DNA of 64,000 nt from Microbacterium sp. SCN 70-27 (GTDB lineage: Bacteria; Actinomycetota; Actinomycetes; Actinomycetales; Microbacteriaceae): positions 26,222 through 90,221 of the forward strand of contig MEEK01000013.1 of assembly GCA_001724425.1 (NCBI GenBank), read 5' to 3'. A model generated the notes under the pieces. It was not told the DNA's origin, searched no databases, and saw only the letters and a program-made list of their open reading frames with translations. Below are positions 9,243 to 17,752 of the stretch, one piece after another. The stretch's first letter is position 1. Every line of letters begins with the position of its first letter. The translations under genes were made by a program, and so were the position numbers.

Positions 9243-9950
9243 ATGACGTTTCGCGACGTCCTGGGGGCTGTCTGGCGACGCCTGTATGTGGTGCTGGCCG
9301 TCGTCGTGGCATTCGCCGTGCTCTACCAGTCCCTCGCCCGCGATGGCGGTTCGTACTACACCCACAGCACCGTGACCTTCACGCTCCCCCTGCGATCCAC
9401 CCTTCTCCCTGGCAGCGGCACGACCGACGCGAGTGTCATCGCGTTCGCCGGGTCGGTCGCCGCCGAACTCAACGGCGGTCGCCCCGTGCTCAGCTATTCG
9501 ACGCTGGATGCCCCGTACTACGGCGCCGGCATCCGTGAGGGAGTCGTCGTCGGGCTTCGCAACGACGGCAATCAGTGGATGTCGATCTTCCCGTCGGCGA
9601 CGATCGACATCCGGATCGTCGGACGCACGAAGGAGTGGGTGGCGGAGCGTCAGAGCGCACTGCTCGACGAGGTTCTCGGCATCGCCGAAGGACAGCAGGT
9701 CGCGGCGTCGACCGCGCCGGAAGATCGGATCACGGCGACCGTCGGTCCCCTCAGCACGGAGATCTCGCAGGTCTCCCCGTCCCGTACGGAACAGACGATG
9801 GCCCTCGCGGCCATGATGCTGGCCGCACTGATCGTGGGGGTGTCGGGCGCCATCGGCCTCGATCGCCTCCTGCGCACACCGAAGCGCCGGTCGCTTCGAC
9901 GTGGCCTCGCCACCGCGAGCTCACCCCAAAGAGGAAGCACAATCTCATGA
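9243..9950 (+). CDS. Wzz-like membrane protein 1 (chain-length/co-polymerase type)
   Basis: 235 residues with a membrane segment at each end: about 13-28 (LYVVLAVVVAFAVLYQ) and about 178-198 (LAAMMLAALIVGVSGAIG). A predicted extracellular domain lies between. This two-helix hairpin is the Wzz/polysaccharide co-polymerase topology. ATG 9243 is preceded by a strong purine-rich GGGGAGGGGAG (9230-9240), which decides the start over an upstream in-frame ATG at 9060. There is no Walker A motif, so it carries no fused tyrosine kinase. It overlaps the second Wzz-like gene (ATGA 9947-9950). Homology to Wzz is structural inference; sequence similarity is weak. Confidence 0.65.
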   Translation: MTFRDVLGAVWRRLYVVLAVVVAFAVLYQSLARDGGSYYTHSTVTFTLPLRSTLLPGSGTTDASVIAFAGSVAAELNGGRPVLSYSTLDAPYYGAGIREGVVVGLRNDGNQWMSIFPSATIDIRIVGRTKEWVAERQSALLDEVLGIAEGQQVAASTAPEDRITATVGPLSTEISQVSPSRTEQTMALAAMMLAALIVGVSGAIGLDRLLRTPKRRSLRRGLATASSPQRGSTIS

Positions 9951-10867
9951 ACGTTGCAGATACCCTTCGAGGTCTGCTCCGACGCTGGTACGTCACCGTG
10001 CCCGGTCTCGTCCTCGCGTTCGCTCTCGCCGTCGCCACCTATGTGATGGTTCCGCCGGTGTATCAGCGCACCGCGACCCAGCTGCTCATGCCGGGCGAAG
10101 GCACGGTGCCGCCGGGAGCGACGAACCCCTACCTGTACCTGGGTGGGCTGACGCAGGCCGCCGACATCGTCGTCCGCGTGATGCAGTCCAACGAGGTGCT
10201 GGGCCCCGTGGCGGAGAAGCACCCGGACGCTGAGCTCAAGGTCGCGCGCGATTCGCAGGTGTCCGGCCCAGCGATCCAGATCACGGTCACGGCGTCGAGC
10301 GATGCCGCGGCGGCGTCCGCGCTCGATGCGCTCGTCGATCAGACCGGGGTCGTGCTCGAGCGTCTGCAGACTCAGCAGAAGGTCACCCCCGACGATCAGA
10401 TGCGGGTCGCCACGCTGACGGAGGACACCCAAAGCACCCTCCAGCAGAAGAACCGGCTGGTGCTCGCCGCCGCGGTCGGATTCGCCGCGGTGCTGCTGAC
10501 GCTCGTGGTCGCGAGCATGGTCGACGGTCTGATCCGACGGGCGCGACGCTCCGGACGCGGCGGGGTGCGAAAGCGCGCCACCGCGATCGCGGCAGAGGAC
10601 GTTGATGAGAGCGCCGCGGAGGTCGACGCCGATGACGTCACGCCCGATGCCGTGGTGGCGGATGCCGAGGGAGCCGACGGCCCGGTGACCGAAGCCGCGA
10701 CGACGGATGCCGAAACGGGCTCCGCTTCGAAGACCGCGGCCGAGGCGGCGGTCGATGAGCCGGTGGAGGCGGACCTCGACGGCTTCGCGCCGTCCGCCGA
10801 GGAGGTCGACGCCGACGACACGACCGACGATGCCGACCGCCCGCGCGTGGGGCGTCTCTCACGCTGA
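9947..10867 (+). CDS. Wzz-like membrane protein 2 with long acidic C-terminal tail
   Basis: 306 residues. A first membrane segment (about 17-37) is followed by VPPVYQRTATQLLMPGEG, a typical Wzz/chain-length-determinant start. An extracellular domain follows, then a second membrane segment at about 165-188. The last 100 or so residues form a very acidic Ala/Asp/Glu-rich cytosolic tail without a kinase P-loop. In Gram-positives such tails often bridge to a BY-kinase such as Wzd/Wze, but none is encoded here. The tandem pair of co-polymerase-like proteins probably controls EPS chain length. Confidence 0.72.
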   Translation: MNVADTLRGLLRRWYVTVPGLVLAFALAVATYVMVPPVYQRTATQLLMPGEGTVPPGATNPYLYLGGLTQAADIVVRVMQSNEVLGPVAEKHPDAELKVARDSQVSGPAIQITVTASSDAAAASALDALVDQTGVVLERLQTQQKVTPDDQMRVATLTEDTQSTLQQKNRLVLAAAVGFAAVLLTLVVASMVDGLIRRARRSGRGGVRKRATAIAAEDVDESAAEVDADDVTPDAVVADAEGADGPVTEAATTDAETGSASKTAAEAAVDEPVEADLDGFAPSAEEVDADDTTDDADRPRVGRLSR

Positions 10868-10871
10868 TCCG

Positions 10872-12341
10872 ATGACTCTGCACAGCGAAGCGCCACCGGT
10901 TGCGGTGGGGACCACGGGGATACACGAGAGATCGAGCGGCGTGAGCGCCGCGACGATGCTCACGGTGTACCTCGTGCTGCTGTTCGCTGTGCCGTCCTAC
11001 CTCACGATCAGTCCGCTCGGCGGGCTCGGTCGGCCCTCCGTGCTGTGGGGGCTCGTGCTGCTGTTCTGGTGGATTCTCGCCGCACTGCAGCGGCGGGGGG
11101 CCCCGCTGCTGCGCGTCGCGCAGCCCGTGCGCATCTTCTTCCTGGCGCTCGTGGTCGTCGCCCTGGTGAGTTTCGCCGCCGCGCTCTTGCGAGGCCAACC
11201 CGCCGACCAGATCAGTCCCGCCGCGACGGCGCTCGTGCGGTTGGCGTCGTGGGGTGGGGTTCTGCTCGTCGCGATAGACGGCATCCGCACCCACGCCGAC
11301 GCTGCCCGTCTCGCTCGACGACTGGCCCTCGCAGGTGTGCTCTTCGCGGCGTTGGGGCTTGCCCAGTTCCTCACCGGGCAGTCGCTCCTCGGGTGGATCA
11401 ACCTCATCCCCGGTCTCGGCGCCGACGCCGGCGACGTCGCGACCCGCGGTGCCTTCACCCGGCCGTCCGCCACCGCGACCCACCCTCTGGAGTACGGCAC
11501 GGTCGTCGTCGCGGCACTCCCGCTCGCGATCACCGCCGCCGTCAACCGGGGGTTCCGAAGTGCCGCCGCCACCGCCAGCGCCCTCTGGTGGTGGCTGGGC
11601 GTCGGCATCCTGCTGCTCGCGTCGCTTCTGACGGTGTCGCGGTCTGCGCTCATCGGTCTCGGTGTGGCGCTCATCGCATCTCTGCCCGCGATTCCCCGCG
11701 CCTATCGCTGGTTCGTCGCTGTCGGGGGTGTCATGATCGCCGGCGTCGTCTTCGCGCTCATCCCAGGGATGTTCGGCACGCTCGTGAACCTGTTCGCGGG
11801 TGCCTCCAACGATCCGAGCACGTTGTCACGGCAGGCAGCCCTGGCCCGAGTGCCCGACTTCCTGGCATCCTCGCCGACGATCGGCCAGGGGTTCGGCACG
11901 TTCCTGCCGCGCTACTACATCTTCGACAACGGGTGGGTGCTGCTCACGGTGGAGCTCGGTGCACTCGGCGTCGCCTGCATGGCGGCGATGGTGCTCTCGG
12001 GGATCTTCAGCGCACTCTGGGCGAGCCGTCACTCGCCGTACGAGGAGACCCGCGCGATGAGCCGCGCCCTCGCCGCCTCGCTGCTCACCGCCGCCGTGCT
12101 GCTGCTGTTCTTCGACGGTCTGTCGTTCCCGATGTCGGCGGGGCTCATCTTCTTCCTCGCCGGGCTCTGCGGCGCGCTCCGCACGATCGCCGCGTCGGAC
12201 GACCTGCTCGTGCGCGATCTGGGGCGGGTCTCGCGCGCCGAGCCGGAGGACAGCGTCTCCGGCGAGGGCGTCCGTCCGTCGAGCATCGCCGCGCGCGACC
12301 CCGCTTTCCGCTTCGCCACTGCCCGATCCGAGGACACCTGA
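10872..12341 (+). CDS. O-antigen ligase / Wzy-type polymerase-like membrane protein
   Basis: 489 residues with about 10-12 hydrophobic segments and a large central loop (about 330-370, with GASNDPSTLSRQAALARVPDF). This is the arrangement of the Wzy_C/O-antigen ligase superfamily, whose members polymerise or ligate lipid-linked repeats on the outer face. ATG 10872 lies 4 bp after the upstream stop; a further in-frame Met (MLTVYLVL) is an alternative start at about residue 29. With the flippase and two Wzz-like proteins it completes a Wzx/Wzy-type export system. Whether it polymerises or ligates cannot be decided from sequence. Confidence 0.8.
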   Translation: MTLHSEAPPVAVGTTGIHERSSGVSAATMLTVYLVLLFAVPSYLTISPLGGLGRPSVLWGLVLLFWWILAALQRRGAPLLRVAQPVRIFFLALVVVALVSFAAALLRGQPADQISPAATALVRLASWGGVLLVAIDGIRTHADAARLARRLALAGVLFAALGLAQFLTGQSLLGWINLIPGLGADAGDVATRGAFTRPSATATHPLEYGTVVVAALPLAITAAVNRGFRSAAATASALWWWLGVGILLLASLLTVSRSALIGLGVALIASLPAIPRAYRWFVAVGGVMIAGVVFALIPGMFGTLVNLFAGASNDPSTLSRQAALARVPDFLASSPTIGQGFGTFLPRYYIFDNGWVLLTVELGALGVACMAAMVLSGIFSALWASRHSPYEETRAMSRALAASLLTAAVLLLFFDGLSFPMSAGLIFFLAGLCGALRTIAASDDLLVRDLGRVSRAEPEDSVSGEGVRPSSIAARDPAFRFATARSEDT

Positions 12342-13921
12342 TGCGCATCCATCTCCACGACCTGCTCGCCGAGCGAGCATTCACGCATCCGAACGACCCG
12401 GCGCTCACGTCCGGCGATCGGACGCTGAGCTACGGAGAGCTGTGGGCGCAGACTCGCGATACGGCGTTGCAGTTGCGCGCTCTCGGCGTCACCCGCGGTG
12501 ATCGAGTCGCGATCTACCTCGAGAAGCGCCTGGAGACCGTCGCGGCGATCTTCGGCACGTCCGCTGCCGACGCCGTGTTCGTGCCGATCAACCACGTGCT
12601 CAAGCCCGCGCAGGTCGGGCACATCCTCGCTGACAGCGGCGCACGTGTGCTCATCACCTCAGCCGACCGTCTCGCCCAGCTGGCGGGCGTGCTGGAGGAG
12701 ACCGCCGTCACCGATGCGATCGTCGTCGGCGCCGCCGCTTCCCCCGACGCCGGGCGCGTCGCCGTTCAGGCGTGGCATCCGCAGGGGTCCTCGGAGAGCG
12801 CAGAGACTGCCTTTTCCGTCGAGCTGCCACCCCCGGCGTCCATCGACCTCGACCCCGCGGCCATCCTCTACACCTCCGGGAGCACGGGCAAGCCGAAGGG
12901 CGTCGTGCTGAGCCACCGCAATCTCATCGTGGGGGCCGAGAGCGTCAGCACCTATCTGCACAACACGAGCGACGACGTCATCCTGAGCGTGCTGCCGCTG
13001 AGTTTCGACGCCGGCTTCAGCCAGGTCACGACCGCATTCGCCGTCGGCGCGCACTGCGTGCTCATGAACTATCTGCTGCCGCGCGACGTCGTGCGCCTGT
13101 GCGAGAAGCACGGGGTGACAGGGCTCACGTGCGTGCCGCCACTGTGGTTGCAGCTGATGTCGGTGCCGTGGCCGGAACCTGTCGCGGCGCGCCTGCGATA
13201 CTGGGCCAACACCGGTGGACGGATGCCGCGCAGCACGCTCGACCGCCTGCGGGAGACCTTCTCGGGTGCGGCGCCCTACCTCATGTACGGTCTCACCGAG
13301 GCGTTCCGCTCGACCTACCTCGACCCGGCCGAGGTCGACCGTCGTCCGGACTCCATCGGCAAGGCGATCCCGAACGCCGAGATCCTCGTCCTCCGCCCGG
13401 ACGGCACCGTCTGCGAGCCCGGCGAGGAGGGAGAGCTCGTGCATCGGGGAGCCCTCGTGGCACTCGGCTATTGGAACGATGCGGCACGCACGGCCGAGCG
13501 ATTCCGCCCGATCGTGCGCCCCGACCAGCCGTGGCGGGCTCCTGAGACGGCGGTATGGTCCGGTGACACTGTCGTGGCTGATGAGGAAGGCTTCCTGCGG
13601 TTCGTCGGTCGCGCCGACGACATGATCAAAACGTCCGGCTACCGAGTGAGCCCGACGGAACTGGAAGAGGCCGCGTATGCGACCGGTCTGGTCGGGGACG
13701 TCGTGGCGGTCGGGGTGGAAGACCCCGCCCTCGGCCAGCGCATCGTGATGGTCGTCACGGCAGCCGGCGACGCCCTCGAGGAGCAGGCGCTCGTCGCCGC
13801 GCTGCGGCCGCGTCTGCCCGCCTACATGCTCCCTTCCCGCGTGGTGATCTGCTCGGAGCTGCCCCGATCCCCGAACGGCAAGTTCGACCGCCCTCTCATC
13901 GTCCGCGAGGTATCCGCATGA
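12341..13921 (+). CDS. AMP-forming acyl/aminoacyl ligase, exosortase-A-cassette type
   Basis: 526 residues with the ANL adenylating-enzyme signature: P-loop YTSGSTGKPKG at about residues 177-187, the MYGLTEAF motif, and C-terminal GRADDMIKTSGYRVSPTELEE plus SPNGKFDR with the catalytic lysine. It is followed directly by a PLP decarboxylase and an acyl carrier protein. The same trio accompanies exosortase A in PEP-CTERM/EPS clusters (ligase family TIGR03098), but no exosortase is seen here. It probably activates a carboxylic or amino acid as an adenylate and loads it onto the ACP. The stop overlaps the decarboxylase start (ATGA 13918-13921). Confidence 0.85.
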   Translation: MRIHLHDLLAERAFTHPNDPALTSGDRTLSYGELWAQTRDTALQLRALGVTRGDRVAIYLEKRLETVAAIFGTSAADAVFVPINHVLKPAQVGHILADSGARVLITSADRLAQLAGVLEETAVTDAIVVGAAASPDAGRVAVQAWHPQGSSESAETAFSVELPPPASIDLDPAAILYTSGSTGKPKGVVLSHRNLIVGAESVSTYLHNTSDDVILSVLPLSFDAGFSQVTTAFAVGAHCVLMNYLLPRDVVRLCEKHGVTGLTCVPPLWLQLMSVPWPEPVAARLRYWANTGGRMPRSTLDRLRETFSGAAPYLMYGLTEAFRSTYLDPAEVDRRPDSIGKAIPNAEILVLRPDGTVCEPGEEGELVHRGALVALGYWNDAARTAERFRPIVRPDQPWRAPETAVWSGDTVVADEEGFLRFVGRADDMIKTSGYRVSPTELEEAAYATGLVGDVVAVGVEDPALGQRIVMVVTAAGDALEEQALVAALRPRLPAYMLPSRVVICSELPRSPNGKFDRPLIVREVSA

Positions 13922-15144
13922 CTCCGCACGAACACGCGACCCGCTTCGGCACGATCGACGGCGAGCTCCGCCTCGGCGGCCAACCGCTGAGCCGCGTGGC
14001 GGCGCGCGTCGGACAGACACCGTTCTTCGCGTACGACCGGTCGCTGCTCGACGCCCGAGTCGACGAACTGCGCGGCCTTCTGCCCGCGCGTGTCGAGCTC
14101 AGCTACGCCATGAAGGCGAATCCCATGCCCGCGCTCGTGCAGCACCTCGCGCGTCGCGTCGACCGCATCGACGTCGCCTCGGCGGGGGAGATGCAGCACG
14201 CGCTGGACACCGGCATCCGTGCCGATCGGGTCAGCTTCGCCGGACCCGGGAAGACCCCCGCGGAGATCCGGCAGGCCGTCGCTGCCGGCATCATCGTCGA
14301 GGTCGAGTCGGCGACGGAGCTCGCGCGCGTCACCGCGGCGGCGGGGCAGCTCGGGGTGCGCGCGCTCGCCGCGGTGCGCGTCAATCCCGATTTCGCCGTC
14401 AAGGGCTCGGGTATGCGCATGGGCGGCGGGCCGCAGCAGTTCGGGATCGATGCCGAACAGGTACCGGACGTCCTCGCGCGCGCCGGCGACGCGGTGGACA
14501 TCCTCGGATTCCATGTGTTCGCGGGTTCGCAGAATCTGCAGGCGGACATCATCGCGGAGGCGCAGCGGCGCACCGTCGACCTCGTGACGGACCTCGCCGA
14601 GCACCTGCCCGGACCGCTGCGATACCTGAACCTCGGCGGCGGTTTCGGCATCCCTTACACCGCCCGCGACCAGCCGCTGGATCTGCGCGCTGTCGCCGAA
14701 GGGCTGGCGGAACTCGTCGATGGGCCGATCGCCGCGCGATTCCCCGAGGCGAGTCCCGTCATCGAGCTGGGGCGCTTCCTCGTGGGGGAGTGCGGGGTCT
14801 ACGTCACGCGGGTCGTCGATCGCAAGGTCTCGCGCGGCAAGACGTTCGTCGTCGTCGACGGCGGCATGCACCACCAACTGGCCGCGTCGGGCAACTTCGG
14901 CCAGGCGATCCGCCGCAACTACCCGGTCGTCGTCGGCAATCGCGCGACCGATGCGAAGGACGACGATGTCGTGACGGTCGTCGGATGCCTCTGCACGCCA
15001 CTCGACCTGCTGGCCGACGACGTGCCGCTGCCGGACGCCGACATCGACGACCTGATCGTCGTGTTCCAGCAGGGCGCGTACGGACTCACCGCCAGCCCCA
15101 CCGCCTTCCTCGGACACCCGGCACCCGCCGAGGTGCTCGTCTGA
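13918..15144 (+). CDS. PLP-dependent (diaminopimelate/ornithine-type) decarboxylase of the ligase-ACP cassette
   Basis: 408 residues, a fold-III alanine-racemase-like decarboxylase. The PLP lysine is in SYAMKANP (K66). A Gly-rich NLGGGFGIPY phosphate-binding loop, and late motifs CLCTPLD and QQGAYGLTAS, match LysA-type enzymes. It resembles the 'exosortase A system-associated' decarboxylase family (TIGR03099) more than housekeeping LysA, judged by its ligase and ACP neighbours. Likely role: decarboxylating an amino acid, free or carrier-bound, to give an amine used to decorate the polysaccharide. The substrate is unknown. A housekeeping diaminopimelate decarboxylase is less likely here. Confidence 0.82.
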   Translation: MTPHEHATRFGTIDGELRLGGQPLSRVAARVGQTPFFAYDRSLLDARVDELRGLLPARVELSYAMKANPMPALVQHLARRVDRIDVASAGEMQHALDTGIRADRVSFAGPGKTPAEIRQAVAAGIIVEVESATELARVTAAAGQLGVRALAAVRVNPDFAVKGSGMRMGGGPQQFGIDAEQVPDVLARAGDAVDILGFHVFAGSQNLQADIIAEAQRRTVDLVTDLAEHLPGPLRYLNLGGGFGIPYTARDQPLDLRAVAEGLAELVDGPIAARFPEASPVIELGRFLVGECGVYVTRVVDRKVSRGKTFVVVDGGMHHQLAASGNFGQAIRRNYPVVVGNRATDAKDDDVVTVVGCLCTPLDLLADDVPLPDADIDDLIVVFQQGAYGLTASPTAFLGHPAPAEVLV

Positions 15145-15169
15145 CCCCCGATCCGAACCAGGAGACCCC

Positions 15170-15427
15170 ATGGCCACCGACACTCTGAACGCCGTGCGCG
15201 AGGTGCTCATCGACGCGCTCGATCTCACGCAACAGCCCGACGAGCTCACTCGGGAGACCGCGCTGTTCGGCGCACTCCCCGAACTCGACTCCTTCGGCGT
15301 CGTCGCGCTCGTCGGCGCGCTCGAGGACCGTTTCGACATCGTGATCGACGACGACGAGTTCGGAGCCGAGCTGTTCGAGAGCGTCGGCACGCTCACCGAC
15401 TTCGTCGACGCGAAGCTCGCGGTCTGA
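15170..15427 (+). CDS. acyl carrier protein
   Basis: 85 residues, acidic. The phosphopantetheine serine is S41 in PELDSFGVVALVGAL, which matches the ACP/PCP 'DS' site. A Shine-Dalgarno GGAG (15161-15164) precedes ATG 15170. As the last gene of the forward operon, directly after the ligase and decarboxylase, it probably carries the activated group as a thioester. It is not the fatty-acid ACP, whose motif is normally LGADSLD and which lies in fab clusters. A perfect hairpin follows the stop. Confidence 0.88.
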   Translation: MATDTLNAVREVLIDALDLTQQPDELTRETALFGALPELDSFGVVALVGALEDRFDIVIDDDEFGAELFESVGTLTDFVDAKLAV

Positions 15428-15432
15428 CAGGC

Positions 15433-15467
15433 GGTGACGCGCCGCGCGCTGCCCGCGGCGCGTCACC
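15433..15467. terminator. bidirectional hairpin terminator between convergent genes
   Basis: Two perfectly complementary 14-bp arms (15433-15446 and 15454-15467) enclose a 7-nt loop. The hairpin lies between the ACP stop and the stop of the convergent GNAT gene, whose TGA is within the right arm. There is no T-tract, as in the other hairpins of this window. It likely ends both transcripts. Confidence 0.75.
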
Positions 15468-16320
15468 AGGCGAGCAGTGCGAGCTCGCTGTACATGTAGT
15501 CCACATCGGCGTCGGCCACGTCCCCGCGCACCATCTTCGGGCGCGGGTGCGCGAGTGCGCGACCCAGTCCGTCGGTGAAGCCGAGGATCCGGCGCTCGGC
15601 GAGGGTGAACGGCAGACGGTGTCGCAACAGAATGCGTGACCGGACGCCGCCCCATGCCTCTCTCAGCAGCCCGCGGTCGCCGCCAACGTACAGGGGTGCC
15701 GCGAACAGTCGCAGGCGTTTACGGGACGTCGCGCGGAACACCAGGTACGCGTAGTCGCTGCCGCGCTGCACGAGCAGGTGACGCGCAGCCGAGGCATCCG
15801 CGTGATCCCGGTAGACCTCGGCGTCGCGGTCGCGGAGCACGCTGCCCAGAGCGGCCGGGTCCTCCGTGAGACGCACACCGCGCGGGGCGGGGCGGGGGCC
15901 GTTCACGATGAGTCGCGTCGTGCTGTCGAGCGTGCGCATGCCGAGGCGCTCGTTCATCGCGATGACGTTGCCGCTCGGCGAGAAATCGGTGAACACGTAA
16001 CCGGGCTGCGCGAGCAGGGCGCGCACGAGTTTGAGGCTGTGCATGCGGTACTCCTCCCGCACGCAGAACGCCGCGAGGTTGCATGTGGTGAGGGGGCCCG
16101 TGCTGGTCTCGCGGCGCGCGTAGACGGCGGCGTAGACCCCGACGACCTCGCCGTCGACGGTGAGCTGGAACCCCCGATTCGGCCCCGCGTCCGGCCACGA
16201 AGGCTGCAGCAGCGCCTGCCAGCGGGCGACGCTGACCGCGGAGTTGAGCTCGGTGTGGAGGAACCGGGCCGCGGGCCCGGTGTCATCTGCGGTGATCGGC
16301 GAGGTCTCGACGCGTGCCAT
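15463..16320 (-). CDS. GNAT-fold N-acyltransferase-like protein
   Basis: 285 residues. The N-terminal two thirds look like a GNAT domain (FQLTVDGEVVGVYAAVYARRE, then LAAFCVREEYRMHSLKLVRALL, a motif-A-like strand and helix, then FSPSGNVIAMNERLGMR). The ATG at 16320 follows an AAAGAGG Shine-Dalgarno sequence and is preferred over an in-frame start at 16584 that would overlap the upstream glycosyltransferase. It lies 4 bp downstream of that gene. Its position against the ligase-decarboxylase-ACP cassette makes it a candidate for transferring an acyl or aminoacyl group to the polysaccharide, but this is speculative. Confidence 0.7.
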   Translation of the reverse strand: MARVETSPITADDTGPAARFLHTELNSAVSVARWQALLQPSWPDAGPNRGFQLTVDGEVVGVYAAVYARRETSTGPLTTCNLAAFCVREEYRMHSLKLVRALLAQPGYVFTDFSPSGNVIAMNERLGMRTLDSTTRLIVNGPRPAPRGVRLTEDPAALGSVLRDRDAEVYRDHADASAARHLLVQRGSDYAYLVFRATSRKRLRLFAAPLYVGGDRGLLREAWGGVRSRILLRHRLPFTLAERRILGFTDGLGRALAHPRPKMVRGDVADADVDYMYSELALLAW

Positions 16321-16324
16321 GGGC

Positions 16325-17752
16325 TCAGCCTCTTTCCCGGTGAGCGTTATGCGCGGCGGCCGCGCGGATGACAGCCGCGTGCCCCGCGAGCATCGCCTTG
16401 ACTCCCGAACGCTCGTCATCGGCAGCACCCGTCGCGGCGGCGCCCCCGGAGCGTTCGCGGAGGACCGTTGCGGCGATCCGACGCACACCCTCGCGAAGCT
16501 CGGCGGCGTTGGACTGGCGACGCGAGCGCCGGCGGGCGGTCCGCACGCGACCGTCGCTGACGGCGTCGGCCGCGCCGGTCGCATTCGCGATCAGCACCGA
16601 GCGCCCCGCATCCCGTTCCACGAGTTCTCGTGCCCCGCCTACGTCGCTGAGCAGCACGGGGTGCCCGAACGCCATCGCCTCGGTCGCCGCCACGGGCCAC
16701 CCCTCGAAGAAGGAATCGAGGACGAAGGCATCCGCCGCAGACAGGAGCGTGCGGGCATCCGAGTTGCCGAGCAGATGGATGCGGTCAGCGGCGGGACCTG
16801 AGCGGCGTAGCGCGTCGGTGCGGCGCACCTCGACGCGGTCGGACGCGTCCCCCGCGCAGATCAGATGGACGGGGGGCGTCGTGTCCGCCAGCGCCGGGGC
16901 GATCGCCGCGACGAGCCCCGCATAGTTCTTCTGCGCGTCGTAGCGGGCGAGACTCACGAACACGATCGCGTCCCCCAGGTCGTGCTCGATCGCGAGGGAG
17001 AGCGCGGTGCGGGCGGCTGCCCGCTCCTGTGCGGTGGGTCGTGCCGCGGTGGGGGCCCCGTTCGGCACCACCGTCACCGGAACGCGGATGTCTGCGCGCT
17101 GCAGATGGAAGTCGCGCACGGTGGCGCTCACCGCAATGGCCGCCACCGATCCCGCGGCGAGGGCGGTGAACTCGCGCCAGCGCGCCGGTGTGTAGTGGAT
17201 CTCGGTGTTGTGCATCACCGGAATGAGCGGTACCCCGCTCGCGAGGAGTGCGCGTTCGATGAACGGCGAGGCGCTGTGCGACTGCGCCACATCGGGGCTG
17301 AGGCGGGCGATCGCCGCGGACGCCTCCGCCTCGTCGCCGACCGAGACGACGTCGATCCCCGCGGAGCGAAGCCGGGCGGCGCGCTCGCCGTCACCGCGGC
17401 AGAGCACGATGGGCCGGACCTCGTACCGGTCGAGTCCGCGTGCGAGCATCTCGATCACGGTTCCGATGCCGCCCACGTCGAGCCCGTCCGCCGCGAGCAG
17501 GCACACCGTCGGCGCACCGCGATCCGTTCCCGAGTCGGTCTCGCTCGCGGCAGGGGAGGCCGACGCGGGCGATGGTCGTTCGGGTGCGTCGTCGGCCGCG
17601 CGCAGGGTCGGGAGCGGACGGCGGAGCACGGCAGCGGTCAGTCGATGCACGTACCCGTAGCGCACGCGAGGAGGCAGACAGTCGGTGAGGAACACCACGA
17701 CGCCCCACGCCGATGCGGCGAGGCCGGCGGCGCGGCGCCGGGCGTCAGGCAA
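16325..17752 (-). CDS. glycosyltransferase (GT4/GT1-like GT-B)
   Basis: 475 residues. VCLLAADGLDVGGIGTVIEMLARGL near residue 78 is the GT4 acceptor-loop motif. DAIVFVSLARYDAQKNYAGLVAAI begins the donor domain, and FVLDSFFEGWPVAATEAMAFGHPV is the classic EGxPxxxxEAMAxGxPV sugar-nucleotide motif. The apparent start is TTG 17752, overlapping the upstream stop by 8 bp; the real start could lie further in, since the first 70 residues are poorly conserved-looking. It forms a three-gene reverse operon with an upstream GT2-like and a downstream GNAT gene. Confidence 0.85.
   Translation of the reverse strand: MPDARRRAAGLAASAWGVVVFLTDCLPPRVRYGYVHRLTAAVLRRPLPTLRAADDAPERPSPASASPAASETDSGTDRGAPTVCLLAADGLDVGGIGTVIEMLARGLDRYEVRPIVLCRGDGERAARLRSAGIDVVSVGDEAEASAAIARLSPDVAQSHSASPFIERALLASGVPLIPVMHNTEIHYTPARWREFTALAAGSVAAIAVSATVRDFHLQRADIRVPVTVVPNGAPTAARPTAQERAAARTALSLAIEHDLGDAIVFVSLARYDAQKNYAGLVAAIAPALADTTPPVHLICAGDASDRVEVRRTDALRRSGPAADRIHLLGNSDARTLLSAADAFVLDSFFEGWPVAATEAMAFGHPVLLSDVGGARELVERDAGRSVLIANATGAADAVSDGRVRTARRRSRRQSNAAELREGVRRIAATVLRERSGGAAATGAADDERSGVKAMLAGHAAVIRAAAAHNAHRERG

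Noticed and set aside
13918-15144. Housekeeping diaminopimelate decarboxylase lysA
   Set aside because: Motifs fit LysA, but overlap with an AMP ligase and an ACP gene fits the exosortase-A-type decarboxylase better. Kept as a named alternative.
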